Shown piece after piece: positions 50,401 through 63,253 of a stretch of 64,000 bases of DNA. Source of the DNA: Rotaria socialis. Lineage: Eukaryota > Rotifera > Eurotatoria > Philodinida > Philodinidae. The notes under the pieces are model-generated. The model was given only the letters and a program-made list of their open reading frames with translations. It searched no databases and was not told the DNA's origin. The stretch is taken from the NCBI GenBank assembly GCA_905331475.1, contig CAJNYU010001455.1:148239-212238 (forward strand), read 5' to 3'. Every line of letters starts with the position of its first letter. Within the stretch, counting starts at the first letter, position 1. The position numbers and the translations under genes were made by a program.

Positions 50401-51735
50401 TAATGTATTCATAAGAAAATTTCTCTGTATATATTTGCTGATGATCATTTAAATTCTATAAAAACTCTACTTAAAATAAACAACTTCAATCGCTTGCCAG
50501 TCAACTAGAACGACATACAACAGGTATCTCTCAGAAACACCGAGGAAAATTGAGTTTCGAGTTTTTCTCTAAGTTTTTTTTTATCTCTATTATTCACATA
50601 ATCGTGATATATAAGAGATTTGAAGTGTGATCTTTTCTAGTCCCCATAAGAACAGTTTCTTGTTCGAAGATTATTTATACGAGAAATGAAAATATTATTT
50701 TTCAGTTGTAGCCTTCAATTTAATTTTGAACATACTTTTTGAATTCTAATAGATTGTAATTCGACGTCTTTTTTATGTAGTTCATCTTTAAAACGTTGAA
50801 TCTCTTTTTCAACGTCAACATCATGTTCACGTCGTCGATTGGGGTCATAATCTGGATGACGACGATTTATATGTGCTTGTAGATAAGCAATACTTAAAAA
50901 GGCATGTGTACAAACAGGACACTGTAGGAGAAAAAATTCATATATTATTCAAACAAGAATTTCATGATTTATTGCTACCGTATGATAATTTGAATTTTGT
51001 GCCATTAACATTCGTTGTTGTGTTTCAAGCATTTTTCGTCTTTTTTTCAATTCTTTTTTTGTTTCTGCTAATTCATATTTTAATTTTTCAATTTGTTGCC
51101 GAGCATCTTCGTGATCCTATTTTATTTTTTCATTATAGAATTTCGTACTAGAAAACGAATACATACATGAAAATCTCGGTTCTTCAATTGATCATAATCG
51201 GCTAGTTGAGATGTTATTTGATCTTGACAAATCTATTCAAAGAGGCAACAAAAAATAAGATCCTATGCACAGAATTTACAAAGTTAAAATACGAACTAAA
51301 AGATATTCAATTGTTAATTGAGCCATTTTATAAAGTTTAACAAAATTTGGATCCATAACTCTTGTATCCTATTATTTTGAGAAATTAAAAGTATTTTTTT
51401 AATTTGGTTTTTCATAAAAACAAAAACTCACAACTTCAGCATCAATATTACACAAGGTTATGTTTTCAAGGTTTTCTTGTAAGGTTTGAAAATCCATATC
51501 ACGTGCAATACGATCAACATCAACGGCAGCTATATGAAAAAAAAATTAATTTTCACGATTCTTTTTATTTAATTATAGTACCGATGCGACGCCAATCAAT
51601 TCTTTCGTTTCGTTTAAGAAGCATGCCTTGCCGATTGACTTGCTGCTGAGATGGACTTAAATAAAGGTGATTCATATCGAAGCCTGCTGGTGCTCTTTGA
51701 GGAGTTACAGGTGTTGTATAATAATTATTGTGCAT
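47413..51735 (-). CDS. DZIP1: DZIP1/DZIP1L (Iguana) ciliary zinc-finger protein
   Basis: DZIP1 acts at the basal body/transition zone, where it is needed for ciliogenesis and Hedgehog signalling. Start ATG at 51735 (MHNNYYTTPVTPQRAPAGF). The N-terminal signature is intact: RIDWRRIAAVDVDRIARDMD then FQTLQENLENITLCNIDAEV. A single C2H2 finger follows at about 50860-50930 (CPVCTHAFLSIAYLQAHINR then RHPDYDP). Long coiled coils are next (EKEIQRFKDELHKKDVELQ onward). The C-terminal half is low-complexity, with a DDDDDDDD run encoded by a GAT microsatellite near 48196-48222, and ends DSDDNEDEEDSN. Introns are mostly 50-80 bp, with one of about 420 bp near 50312-50735. An AG lies 14 nt before the ATG. 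SIDT starts 401 bp away on the other strand. Confidence 0.88.
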
Positions 51736-52136
51736 TGCTAATAACTAATCTTAAAAGAAGACAACCTTAGCGCCACATTCTTCTGCCATTGTGCACATCA
51801 TTTCCATCGAAACAAGTGTGATGATGTCAAAATTAATTTTTCGATGAAAAATCTATAGCTAACAAGAAAAATAAATTTTTAAATCTATTCAATAGATGCA
51901 AATGTATATATTCATCATTAGTTTGAATAATTGTAAAATAGACTAGATGTCGCACGTTGACTAGTGAGTAACAAACTCTTCTTGACATCGAAGAAGACAT
52001 GAGAGAAGGTAAGTATTATCTTTGAGACATTAACCAAATGAGTGACGATATTACGTGTAATCTATTTTTTACTAGATATAACTATAAAAACAACAGAAAC
52101 TCTTATCATATCGTCGTCGTTTTTTGCTAGTGAATA
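51736..52136. promoter_or_regulatory. Divergent DZIP1/SIDT intergenic region
   Basis: 401 bp between two divergent ATGs, presumably containing both promoters. Acceptor-like AGs lie 14 nt (DZIP1) and 6 nt (SIDT) from the starts. No TATA or other motif was confidently seen. Confidence 0.45.
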
Positions 52137-55100
52137 ATGGTCCTTCTTTCATTTCGCTTGTACTTTCTTATTACTTTTAATCTAGTTGTAAGCAAACTCA
52201 ATTATTATTTCAATAAAAAAATGATTATTTCTGTCATAGTGTTTTGTAAAATGTGATCAAGTAATATCTAATTCGTTTGACTCAACTACAAATCCTGATG
52301 TTATTATTAAAAATTGTACAATCGGAGAATTATGTGCAAGTACGATCAATTCAACTACTGTACATTATTATTCTGTTCAATATAATTTTAATACAAAAAC
52401 GGTAAATAGACAAGAATCTTGATCGTAATATAAAATTGAATTGATGATAAATTATTTCATTTGTTTCAAGGCCATTCGTTTAACAACAACTATGAACTAT
52501 AATATTCACCAGAATGCTCCGATTTTAGTTGTTGTTCGGCAAACTCTTGGAGTAGTTTCATGGACACTTCCATATGCATTTCCGAACGGGTATGAATGAA
52601 TCGATTGAATAGGAAAATTTTTCAATTTTTAGTTGTTCATAGAATGCTTTATACAAGTGTTGCACGGATATTATGTGCCTATAATGAATTAAATCGTAAT
52701 CGATCACATACGAGTACTATTTACATCGAAATTTCAACATCCAATCCAGATCTCATTGATTATTCTATTCAACTAGATAATTCAACTGAATACTCACTTG
52801 AGTAACTGAAAATAAAAGTTATTGATTTTTCGCTTATAAAGTTTTCTTTCGAACATACAGAACAGGTGTTCCACGAACAGTTACTGTTTCTCCATCGATG
52901 CCGATTTATTACAAATTTATATTTCCACCTCAAATTAATAATATTTTTATTGAAGTTAGTTCCAAAGATGAACTGTGTGCTGCTGTGTCTGTTCAATCAT
53001 TTGATTGTCCAGTTTATGATGTTGGTGAGATTGGTTTTAGACAAGGACATTATCAAACAATGTCAAAAAGTGCTTCGTTTAATATTTATGTAATATAGTT
53101 ATGATAGTAATTTGATCGAAGATTATTCATTTTTTCGAATGTTTTTATTATTAGTCGAATGAATTTACAAAACGAAGCGAATTTCTTATTGTTTTTCTTG
53201 TTAAACCGACGGATGTCGATTGTTTGAATTCTAAAGAGTCGGCAATGATTCAACCAGGTGAGCATGTTTTCTTTTTTAAGATCTATTACATTTAGATTTA
53301 TTTATTTCTCTAGCCGGTATTGTTGATATTGAACGAATGAAAAATGCAACAGTTATATTAAGTTCGCCAAATTATTGTATGAATATAGATTCTATAGATT
53401 TTCTTAAACTGCATTTTTTTCCACATATAGCTACTCTTCTTTATATAACAATATTTATAACATTAGGCGTATTATTTTGTATTTATATTTTCTCGTTTTT
53501 TATTTTGTGTAAATATCCAGATATTTAGTAAGTATTTTTAGTTCCTTGAAAGATTATTTAACATTGATATTTTTTAGTGATTCTTTGGATTCAGAGGACT
53601 GTCGTATGTACAAAATAGTTCAGATTTTGTTTTTCTATATAAAATTTTCTTTTAAACATCTAGCATTGATCGGTGTACCAAGAGACAGAGAACTCACTAG
53701 TATGTATCATCAAGCGATGAGATATCATAAATTTTCTACTTAATTTCAAATAGATTATCAAATCAGTGAACAACGTAATCAAACATCTGAAGGTGAAGAA
53801 AATGTAATATCAACACGAGGAAATGATAGCCAAGGCCGACCACCGTCTAGTAGAGTATTATCAGTATCTTCTGTAAGTCACGATTATCATGAGTAAAACA
53901 ATTCTAAAAAAATCTAGTACAAAATTATATTCATAGATATGTTACATTAAAAATAAGAAGACTATTTTGTGTCAGAATGAAGTCATGACAAAATACATTT
54001 AAGAATAATCGCCGACATTTGATATGAAGAAAAATTCTGAGTGAACAAAAACAAATCTATCTACAGTCTATTAATATCTATTTCTTTAACTAGGATTTAT
54101 TCTATTCCTATTGAAATATTTTACACTATAGAAATACGAAATAAGAGATTATCTTCTTTCGTTATAGAGAGGTTTTGTACCTGTGAATCAGTTAGCTGAA
54201 AAAGATTATGAATATTTAAAACAAAAATTTCGTGTGTATCCTAAAACAATGGGAACAATCGCGATATTTTATTCTTTACCTGTAATTCAATTGGTTCTAC
54301 AATATCAAGTGAATATCGATTCGATTGGAAATGAAGATATTTGCTACTTCAATTTTTTATGTACACGTCAATTTGCTATGTTAACAGCATTTAATAATGT
54401 TTTCTCTAATATTGGCTATTGTGCACTTGGTGCACTCTTCTTTATTATTGTTTATCGAAGGTAAAAGGATATTTATAGTTTAATTAATTACTTTTATCTA
54501 ATAGAGATAATGCGTATACTCGATTTATTACGAAAAACCCAGACATAAGCAAAGTAAAATTAAGAATTTCGATAATAAATCATTTTTGAATTCATTTTTA
54601 CATGACTAGGAGTTGGGCATTCCACAATATTTCGGTCTTTTCTATGCTATGGCCATTGGCTTATTTATGGAAGGTGTTATGAGTGCATGGTAAATAAGTA
54701 TTCAATTGATGTTCTAATCATGAGCTATCTTCTATTAGTTATCATGTATGCCCATCGAGACAAAATTTTCAGTTCGATACAAGCTTTATGTTTATAATGG
54801 CTGTTTTAAATATAATTAAAATTTACCAACTAAGACATCCAGATATTAATCCACATTCCGCTGGTGTATTTTCATTTCTAGCTGGTATTATTCTTGTTAC
54901 AGTTGTCGGCGTCGTATGTCAAGATTATACTTAATTAGTTTATTTCTTTGCATTTAAGATTTTTGTCTGTTCTCCTTTATAGTACTATGATAAACAATGG
55001 TTCTGGATAAGTTATGCTATTGTACATATCATTACTTGTTTAATATTTACAGCTAAAATTTATTATATGGGACGATTGAAAATTTCCCTCGATTTCCCTG

Positions 55101-55681
55101 TGAGTTTAGACTAATATTATAACAGATTGATTAGTTTCATTACATTTTTGCTATGTAACTTTTTTTTATACCGATCGTTTTAGGTTAATTTATGTAAACT
55201 CGTCCGACAACATGGTATTTTCTCTCGGCCACGATATTTAAGTCGAATGGTAATACTACTTATAGCTAATCTTATTAATATTGGATTTGCCTTATTTGGA
55301 GCTATTACGCAACCTGAGTCGTTTCCAAACCATCTCCTATTCGTTTTTCTTGGCAACTTAGCGATTTGTTTAGTCTATTATATTATAATGAAAGTAATTC
55401 ATCAAGAAGCGTTTACACCTTTGGCTGTAGCATATCTGGTGTCATCTTTATGTTTTTGGGCAGCATCTCTATACTTCTTCTCTCATGAAGTTAAAAGTTA
55501 CGAAGTTCAACCGGCTATATCAAGAACTTATAATCAACGATGTATTGTACTGAACACATATGATGCACATGATATATGGCATTTACTATCTTCATTCGGT
55601 CTATTCCTTTCATTTCTATCCATACTAACAATTGACGATGGTGTACGAACAAAAGAACGCCAGGAGCTAGCAGCTTTTTAA
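52137..55681 (+). CDS. SIDT: SID-1 transmembrane family protein (SIDT1/2-like)
   Basis: SID-1 family proteins are multipass membrane proteins tied to dsRNA/RNA and cholesterol handling. Exon 1 (52137 onward) encodes a signal peptide, MVLLSFRLYFLITFNLV. The ectodomain exons include NQNAPILVVVRQTLGVVSW-like sequence (actual HQNAPILVVVRQTLG) and SIDT beta-rich repeats. A TM near 53430-53520 precedes the cytosolic loop. Then comes YPKTMGTIAIFYSLPVIQL and NEDICYFNFLCTRQFAMLTA with FNNVFSNIGYCALGALFFII, a diagnostic SIDT block. Later exons give YAMAIGLFMEGVMSA, CHVCPSRQNFQFDTSFMFI and YQLRHPDINPHSAG. The end, TIDDGVRTKERQELAAF, corresponds to the conserved DDD...F tail. About 12-14 exons with short introns; no break seen. 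Converges on the EF-hand gene 126 bp away. Confidence 0.9.
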
Positions 55682-55807
55682 TACAAAATAGCAAAGAGAA
55701 ATAATTTATGTGTTATTGTTGTCGTCAAATAAGAAATAAACTGATTGTTTTCATTTTTATTTGAAATATAAGAGGAAATAAAAGAGGAAAAAATAATATA
55801 CTTATTT

Positions 55808-56281
55808 TTATTCTGTATAGTCACCAGCAAAGAGTACGGAAAGTGCTTGTTCAATGGACAGCATCCCTTGTTCATCAATATCCATATCTCGCAGCATTTC
55901 ATCGATTTCTTCTTCACTTAATTTTTCACCGCGTGTACTAAAAAAATATTTTAATTCTTGCGCTGATATAAAACCATTACGTTCATAATCGAAACAGCGT
56001 AAACTATCGTGAACTTCTTTTTCCGAACGTTTCTTTAAGCCTGTACATATATCTTGAATTGTTGCTAAATCAAATAATTGATGAGCATACATTGTGCCAA
56101 ATTTTATATCAATTATTTTTTTTAATTCACCACTTGTTGGACTGTAACCAGCTGCACGAATTACTGTTCCAGCATCTTTCAAAGTTAATGCACGATTATG
56201 ATTTCGTTTTGTAAGAACTTCATAGACTTGTTTTAAACGATCATCAGCTGTCATTGCTGTACCATTGCCGTGGGAGCTCAT
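55808..56281 (-). CDS. Calmodulin-like EF-hand protein
   Basis: 157 aa, intronless, ATG at 56281 (MSSHGNGTAMTADDRLKQVY). It has the four-EF-hand calmodulin/troponin C/myosin essential light chain layout, but most loops are degenerate. The third hand (DYERNGFISAQE) has acceptable Ca-binding ligands. The fourth (DIDEQGMLSIEQ) lacks the final Glu. The first two (KRNHNRALTLKD; KFGTMYAHQLFD) cannot bind Ca in the usual way. A light-chain-like role is more likely than a calcium sensor. It converges with SIDT and diverges from PLXDC (446 bp between ATGs). Confidence 0.7.
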   Translation of the reverse strand: MSSHGNGTAMTADDRLKQVYEVLTKRNHNRALTLKDAGTVIRAAGYSPTSGELKKIIDIKFGTMYAHQLFDLATIQDICTGLKKRSEKEVHDSLRCFDYERNGFISAQELKYFFSTRGEKLSEEEIDEMLRDMDIDEQGMLSIEQALSVLFAGDYTE

Positions 56282-56727
56282 CGTACGTGTGTACTATATC
56301 AAGCGACGATAAACGAAAAGAAATCAATGAAGCAGCATATACTCAGAAGGATTAGTTTTCTCTCTTATGATAATGATCAAATAATCGTTTGTCGTTGAGA
56401 AAAAAAGAAGCATAGAAGAAAACGAACAACGAACGTGCATGATCAATGAAACATTCGGCTTACCGTCTCTTCGTCAGTTAAGCAAGTATACAGGTGACCT
56501 CGCATAGTGATTTCGTTTCTTTCTGCTTCGTCGTCGTTCTCTTTCCTCTCTCTCTCTGTCTCTAGCAAATGATGTCCTACAATAAAAAAACACATACGTT
56601 TGTCTATATCATTCACTTTCGTGTTCGTTTGCACAAAAGATTAGACAAACATCCAGTGACTATAGAGACATCTGGAATTAGTCTTCTTCTTTTTCTTTAT
56701 CCCGTCTTCATATTACATTTAGATAGA

Positions 56728-59700
56728 ATGAAGTATTTCATTGAAATATTTCTCTATATCATTTTGTTATTTAATAAATCTCAACAAAATGATGAAAATA
56801 TTTTGTTAACAAATGATCTGACAAATATTGACAATGCACCTCACACTATTTTAACATCAAATAATCGACTCAAACGTGAGAAATCTAGATTGCTTTCATC
56901 AATAACTTATCCAACTAGCATTTCTGAAGAATGTGATCAAGATGTTCATGATAAACTTTCTCATTGTGCAACTCTAAATAATTGCAAGTAAGATAAATTC
57001 CAAAGATGTATTTTTGTTCGTTAATTTTTTCATATAGAGAATTAGCGTCTTGTGTGGCACCTATTCATTGTCCAGTAGCTAATAAATCTTATGGAAGTTT
57101 AATAATTAATTTACTTCATTTACTTGGTGTGAATAACTGTAATGATGCTGTTGATTCTAAATCTTCATGTTCGAGTGGTGGACGAAGTATTATTTTCCAA
57201 GATTTATTTACACATTGGGGTTATAGTCAATTTAATGATTTCGATGATTACGAAGAAAGTAGTGAGAAAATTGATAGTTATTGCCAGTAAATTTCACAAA
57301 TATTTAAATATAGAAATACATTTTCGTTTTCTTCTTGTCTAGTACAATACCAAAGTTTATTGATGAAGTGAAAGAAAAAATTAAACATCAATGTCCAATC
57401 TATTCTAGACAAGTTGAAGCATTTCTTGAGCATTATTTATGTTCAAGTAAAATGAAAAATAGTTTTTTTCTTCTAAGTTATTTTATTTTAATAGACACAC
57501 ATCATCAAGTTTCATTAACAAGTACATCAGCAACCAACAATGTATTCAACGAACCGTTTGATCGAACAAAATTACGAAATTTTTCTTCAATATCATCAAG
57601 AATACTTTATTCTGATGAAGAAGAAAAGGATGATTTCAGTTTTATTACATCAATTGCAAGTCTATCGAATACTACAGAACAAACTATTTATATCGTATGG
57701 ATATTTTCTTGAATTCTTTTAAATATTTTTTTTAATGATTTTTCTTTAAAGAATGATCATCCGTATTATAATGTTTCGTATATTGTTCCAAAATCTGAAA
57801 GCATTCCATCGTTTTATGTTCAAGAGGATAGACAATTTATTCGTATGAAAGCACTTCATCATCCAGTTGGAACGAGTTCTGTAAGTAAAATCGATAAAAT
57901 TATTCAAGATTTCTAATAATTTCTTTTCATGTTAGGACATCAACTTAGGTTTTAATTTTTCATTCTATGGCCGCAGTATTAATAGAATATTAGTGAAAAC
58001 TGACGGTATGTTTTTATTTAAAAAAATATTCATCTGATAGCGATGTGCATCTACGATTTAATTTCTTTTCCCAGAATTTGAAAGATGCATTAATTATTTG
58101 TAAGTATCGCTGATATATTTGCACGATTTGTCTATTTGATCTGCTTTAATTGTAAAGACATTTTCTTTTGCTTTGAGACATATGAAACAATTTTTATTTG
58201 ATTAAAAATATATAAATTTCATTATTTCTCTAGGTTTCATTTTTATGGGTGATTTATCACATGGGACAATTGTTCGTAGTTCACAATAGTAAGTTTTTGT
58301 TTTTTGATGAATTATTTTCGTATGAAAACTATTTCGATCACTTGTCACTATTTAGTATTGCACCATTAATGGCAAAGTTCGATCTATCCATTGGCGATAA
58401 TCGATCTGAAGTAATGTATTTTGGTAATAGCACACATTTTATTTGTACATGGAAGAATCTTTATTTAAAAAATCAAAAACATATTGGTGCTTTTACATTT
58501 CAAGCAATTTTACAAAATACTGGTTTGATTTTAACGTTTGATTTGAAATATTGGAAAATGCGTTTTATTTCTAATTAGGAAATATTTATATTAACTACAT
58601 AAACATTCCATCAATGACATTATGGAATTTAAATTCCAGTACTAATATTGGACTCTCAGACGCATATGTATCTGAAGATTCAATAAGACAACATAAAAAT
58701 GGCCCTCCTGTTGTAGTACTTTATGATAAACTTAATTTAGATAAAGAAAAAATAAAAAGTGGTGTTACGGTTATTTTAACTATGTATAGTAGTAAGTTTG
58801 ATGTTATTTCAACTTGTTATTTTATGCTGAATCAGGGAATCTAAGAAAGCGAAACAATCTTGCAAATTTAGTTTTTTTCGTGTACATTCGGAAGATCATC
58901 ATTTGAAAACGTCAACAAATCAAAAGTTTAAGCCGTTTGAGATGAACTATAAAGAATAGATCATATTTGAATAAAACAAAGAATCGGTTGGTTTAATATA
59001 GATCAAAAGATAGTGAACTAAGTACTGAACAAGAATGAATTACTCAAGATACTATATTTGTGAGGGTAAGATAATCCCATTAGTCTATAATACTAGTAAA
59101 TAGTCTTGAGCATCTTTGAAAGCTTTTCACGTGCTTGCTAACTGTGTGTAGAAGAGAAGAATTTCGTATTATCGAATGATGATCATTATTCGACTATATG
59201 AAAAGGAAAAATGAACTGATCAACTTTTTTTTCTGTACTTTGTTTTGCGAGGATTATTGAATGATGTCAATGGATTGCAATCAATATTCCAGGAGAAAGC
59301 AATGCACCTTAGATTAGTTAGTTTTGTTTGTTTCTAGTCATATTTTATTATCGTACTCTCATTAGTGCATAATATACAAAGTGTTTTCTCTAGATCATTT
59401 CTTTATCTGAATCTAAAACTCATCTCAATGCGTTATTCGAAAAATATCAATAAGAATATTAGGGATTTTATCTTGCCAGGACGAAAAGAACAAAAGCAAA
59501 TAACAATCGAAATTATTTTTAGCTTAGTGGCGATTTAAAATACCATTGAAAATAGTAAATTCTTCTGAGAACTGTATTAACAGGCCATGACAGTTGAATA
59601 AATAGGAAATGTGCACCTAATGAGATAGTGTTTCAAAACTGATGTAGATAAATCACAAGAACATTTTCGTTCATTTCTATTCTAACTGTAGTTGTGGACA

Positions 59701-60380
59701 TGCTCCTCTACATACTATGGATCATTTTGTATTCGTTTCTAGTCGAAAGATGCGATTTTTATAGTCAGTTACGTCTTCATCCTCACGTTCTGATTACCAT
59801 CACTCAGTAAAACTGAATATTTGACTCTTTTTTGTTTGTTTTACTGCAATGTGCTTAGTTTGAATATAATAACTCGATTGAAGAGTAAAAATTTTTTTTT
59901 TATCTTTCAGTGTGCAATACTTTTACTGATTGTCGTTCATGTTTGGTAAATCGTGGTAAACGGTATAATTGTTCATGGTGTGACAATCCTCAGCAATGTT
60001 CCGATGGCAATGATCGTTCACATTATACATGGATACAAGCTCGATGTTATAATTTTGCTTCCGAAGACACATGTTTTAATAGTTTCAACCGTAGATTCAA
60101 TCCAAATGGCTTTCAATTATCATCATCAAATGTTAATCCAAATAAAATTCCACCAAATGTATCAGTTAGACAACAATCAGCATTATATACGTTGCGTACA
60201 GTTGTTATTACACTCTTGATAACAGTTTTGGTTCTTTCTCTAACTGTTATTGTTAGTACTTATACTTATGCTTATCGTCATCCAACATCACCGCCTGGCA
60301 TGTGGTTATTAGAACATCGTCCATCAAATTATATTGCTCGATTTAAAAATTTTTCTGGTGCAACTAATAGTTCATGTTAA
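56728..60380 (+). CDS. PLXDC: Plexin-domain-containing protein (PLXDC/TEM7-like), with extra Cys-rich N-terminal region
   Basis: A single-pass surface glycoprotein; PLXDC1/2 are PEDF receptors in vertebrates. ATG at 56728 (MKYFIEIFLYIILLFN signal peptide) lies 5 nt after an AG. A Cys-rich region of about 200 aa comes first (CATLNNCKELASCVAPIHCP then CNDAVDSKSSC). The PLXDC core follows: DHPYYNVSYIVPK, INLGFNFSFYGRSINRILVK, FSIAPLMAKFDLSIGD, HIGAFTFQAILQNTG and STNIGLSDAYV. A 1.1-kb intron (about 58793-59909) leads to the last exon with a PSI domain (CNTFTDCRSCLVNRGKRYNC then SWCDNPQQCS). It also carries a TM segment (VVITLLITVLVLSLTVIVST) and the family tail YRHPTSPPGMWLLEHRPSNY. Exon phases join the N-terminal region to the core without a stop. 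Confidence 0.85.
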
Positions 60381-61112
60381 ATAATTATTACATTTTTTCT
60401 TTTGACTAAGTAATTAGATTCGTTTTCCCGACGTCTGTCTGTTCTCATTAAATGAAACAAATACGAATGAAAAACAACTCATTGTATAAAAAACAACGTG
60501 AAATATAATAATAGCTTTTATGTAGTTAAACTACTGAATCAAATGAATTGATAGAATAAATTTCTTATTCATCTATAGTTTATCACAATAAAATAAATGA
60601 AACTTATCCAAATATTCTGACAGACACATGAGGTTTTTTGGATTACCTTGACTGATACCTTTCTAATAAAAATTAATATAATACTTAGTCGTGACTGTGT
60701 CCTAATGGTTTCTTCGTCGATAATGTGTATGACGCAATGAAAAATAGTAATAATTCTAGAAAATCTGGGAACATGCATAATAAATATATGATGAAAGAAA
60801 ATCATGTGAATGCTTTACAGATATCGTCATATAAAAACAAATTAAAGGGATCACCTTAATTAAATTGATTTGTAAAACAAACAAGGAGCTAATTAGTTTT
60901 GCTATGTGTGTCATACATACGAATTATCATAAAAAAAAGTCCACCAATAATACAATACATATATAATATTATCAGTCGATCATCCAGATCCACTACCTAC
61001 AAATAAAAGAGACGATTATTTACAATTTTTTTCTAGCACTAACTTATTTCTTATTAAAATAGATCGATTACCGTATTATATCTTTTAGTAGAGTAACGCG
61101 AATAGATATTTA
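60381..61112. other. PLXDC 3' region
   Basis: AT-rich with no supported gene. Confidence 0.4.
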
Positions 61113-61475
61113 CAAGGGGGAACAAACTGATTTCCATGATTTCTAGTGATTTCCACTGATTTCTATGACTGGAAATCGGTTTTTATATGATCATTGCAAA
61201 CCAGCAGAAATCATTGGAAACGTTCAGAAATGTTGAAACATTATGAGAAATCAACAGTGGTCACTGGAAACATTGCACATTCTGAAAAAAAGGAAACGAG
61301 TAAAAATCATCAGTAATCAATAGAGATCAATATTTTCTTTCACTGTATAGTTCGAGAATTTCTGTGAGTTACATTTATTTACATTTGTTTCTTGTAATTT
61401 TTAACAACTGAGTCTTTATTCACATCTTTAATGTATGATGATTTCTATGCCTGGAAATCAGTTTGTTCCCCGTTG
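61113..61475. mobile_element. Motif-filled inverted-repeat element (TGATTTCCA/GGAAATC words)
   Basis: The terminal inverted repeat CAAGGGGGAACAAACTGATT continues TCC and matches the other end (CAACGGGG..., reverse-complemented) at 22 of 23 bases. Inside, GATTTCCA, TGATTTCTA, GAAATCATTGGAAAC and complements recur about 15 times, mostly near the ends. There is no ORF. The flanks (GATATTTA and GTTCATTC) show no duplication, so its transposition class is open. Confidence 0.7.
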
Positions 61476-63253
61476 GTTCATTCTCAGCACTAAAATAATA
61501 ACGCTTTTTCTTCATAGACCTACTAAAACGCAATACACGTAACTCATTTCAAGTACGGTGTAATTTCGCTGAATGTGAATCTTTAACAAGCTCACGTAGT
61601 TGTTTGGATGCTTATTTTATTCCCTAGACTGAAATAATAGCGGTTGTAAACGAAGACTAAGTCACTCGTGTCTCTGTGTCTGATTCATGCTACAATAGAT
61701 CTTTTTTTGATCGCAATGACATAAATCCATCATGAACAAATTAATTTTTGTGAAATACATCTGCTATCAATTGTTAATCTATTTAGTAACGAAAGGGAAC
61801 CAGACGTGCCTTCTAATCACTCCTGTCCAACAAACTATGATTGAAATGTCGACATGTTACCTAATTTCGATATTTTTCTATGTTTGTATCTCTATACATC
61901 AGATATGTAAGCGACTTTTGATTCATGAATGGGTATAAAAATCTAAAAATCAAAAAAAATGTGTTGCTCCCTTCCACGAAAACTCGACATTTTGATTATT
62001 GCCAAGGATAATAATGATTATACAGATGGTTTTCATGTACAATTAAAACATCTCCATCACGTTTCTTATTTTAATTACGAAAGATTCTTGTTAGAGATAT
62101 ATTTTCTATCAGAAACTTATGGGAAAACAAAAATCTGTCCCACTGAGAGATCTTGGATGTGGATGTGTTGATAAGAAAGTAATCAACAGAATTGTTGCTA
62201 GTGGAAAATATCATAGTACAGAAACTAACTCAGCAAACATACATGAAACACGTTACCACTTCATTTTTTCCATCGATCGAATCAACAACATATTATCAAC
62301 ATTATCTAGATTCAATCTTCCATAGGTCAAAGAATTTAAGGATAGTGTTGTTTTATCAATATACATATCTAGGCATTGTCTGCGTTTATCTTGTTCGGAA
62401 CACTTGCGAAGCTATCACTATACACAGATGATTCATAATCATTTTCTCTGCCATCTTCGTATCTTTCAATTATCGATAGACCTTTTTTCTATTTTTACGT
62501 CGTTGGCCGAGTTACAATTGAAATATCATGATGATCTTTTTTACCTATTTTGGGCATTTCTTCACGAGTATATTTGTATGTTTGATCTGGTTCTTCTTGA
62601 CAGTATCCTGTTAACCATCGGTATTTTGAATGCATCATTATTACTTCGTAATGTTGTACAATTAATTCAAACATTATATTATGAAGATCAAAAATGTTTA
62701 AACCTAAATTATATAAGATGAATGATTAAAAAGCAAATTTCTTGAAAAGAAAAGTGGACTGAACATTTTTCTTATTTATCTGCACTTTGAATAATATCTT
62801 CTGTGTCACCATCACGATTGTCTTATGCTGATCTAGATCATTGTTTGAATGTGGTAATGCATGAGATTTCAGGTTTTTAAATAAAGATAAAAGTTTTCTT
62901 ATATTAATAGTACAGATAAGTACCATATACAGTGAAGGTCTATTACGAGCTTGTATCAATTTTAAGGAGTTTTGCATGCTGCTTTTTTCTGAATAGTATC
63001 CTTCTAATTTGTTTACATGAATATACTTTCTAATAAATGAATCATAGATAATCATTGAACAAGAGTAAACTGCTTTATTATCTCATGATTAAGACCTGTC
63101 TAAAGAAATTACAGATCAAAGATTTATAAGTCTTTTTTATGATTAGTTATCCTCTGCGTATTGAAATATTCCAGTTGATTCTTTTGTATACTGAGAAAAC
63201 TTATTTGCATTCAACAATCATTTACATAACATTCTGAGCTGTGGAATCCAAAT
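61476..63253. other. Region of orphan overlapping ORFs
   Basis: Plus-strand frames of 68-105 aa lie end to end in different frames at 61732-62721 (for example LRIVLFYQYTYLGIVCVYLV and FDLVLLDSILLTIGILNASL), with hydrophobic stretches like membrane segments. They could be exons or the relic of a frameshifted membrane protein, but no family is recognisable and I could not find consistent splice joints. Left unannotated. Confidence 0.3.
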
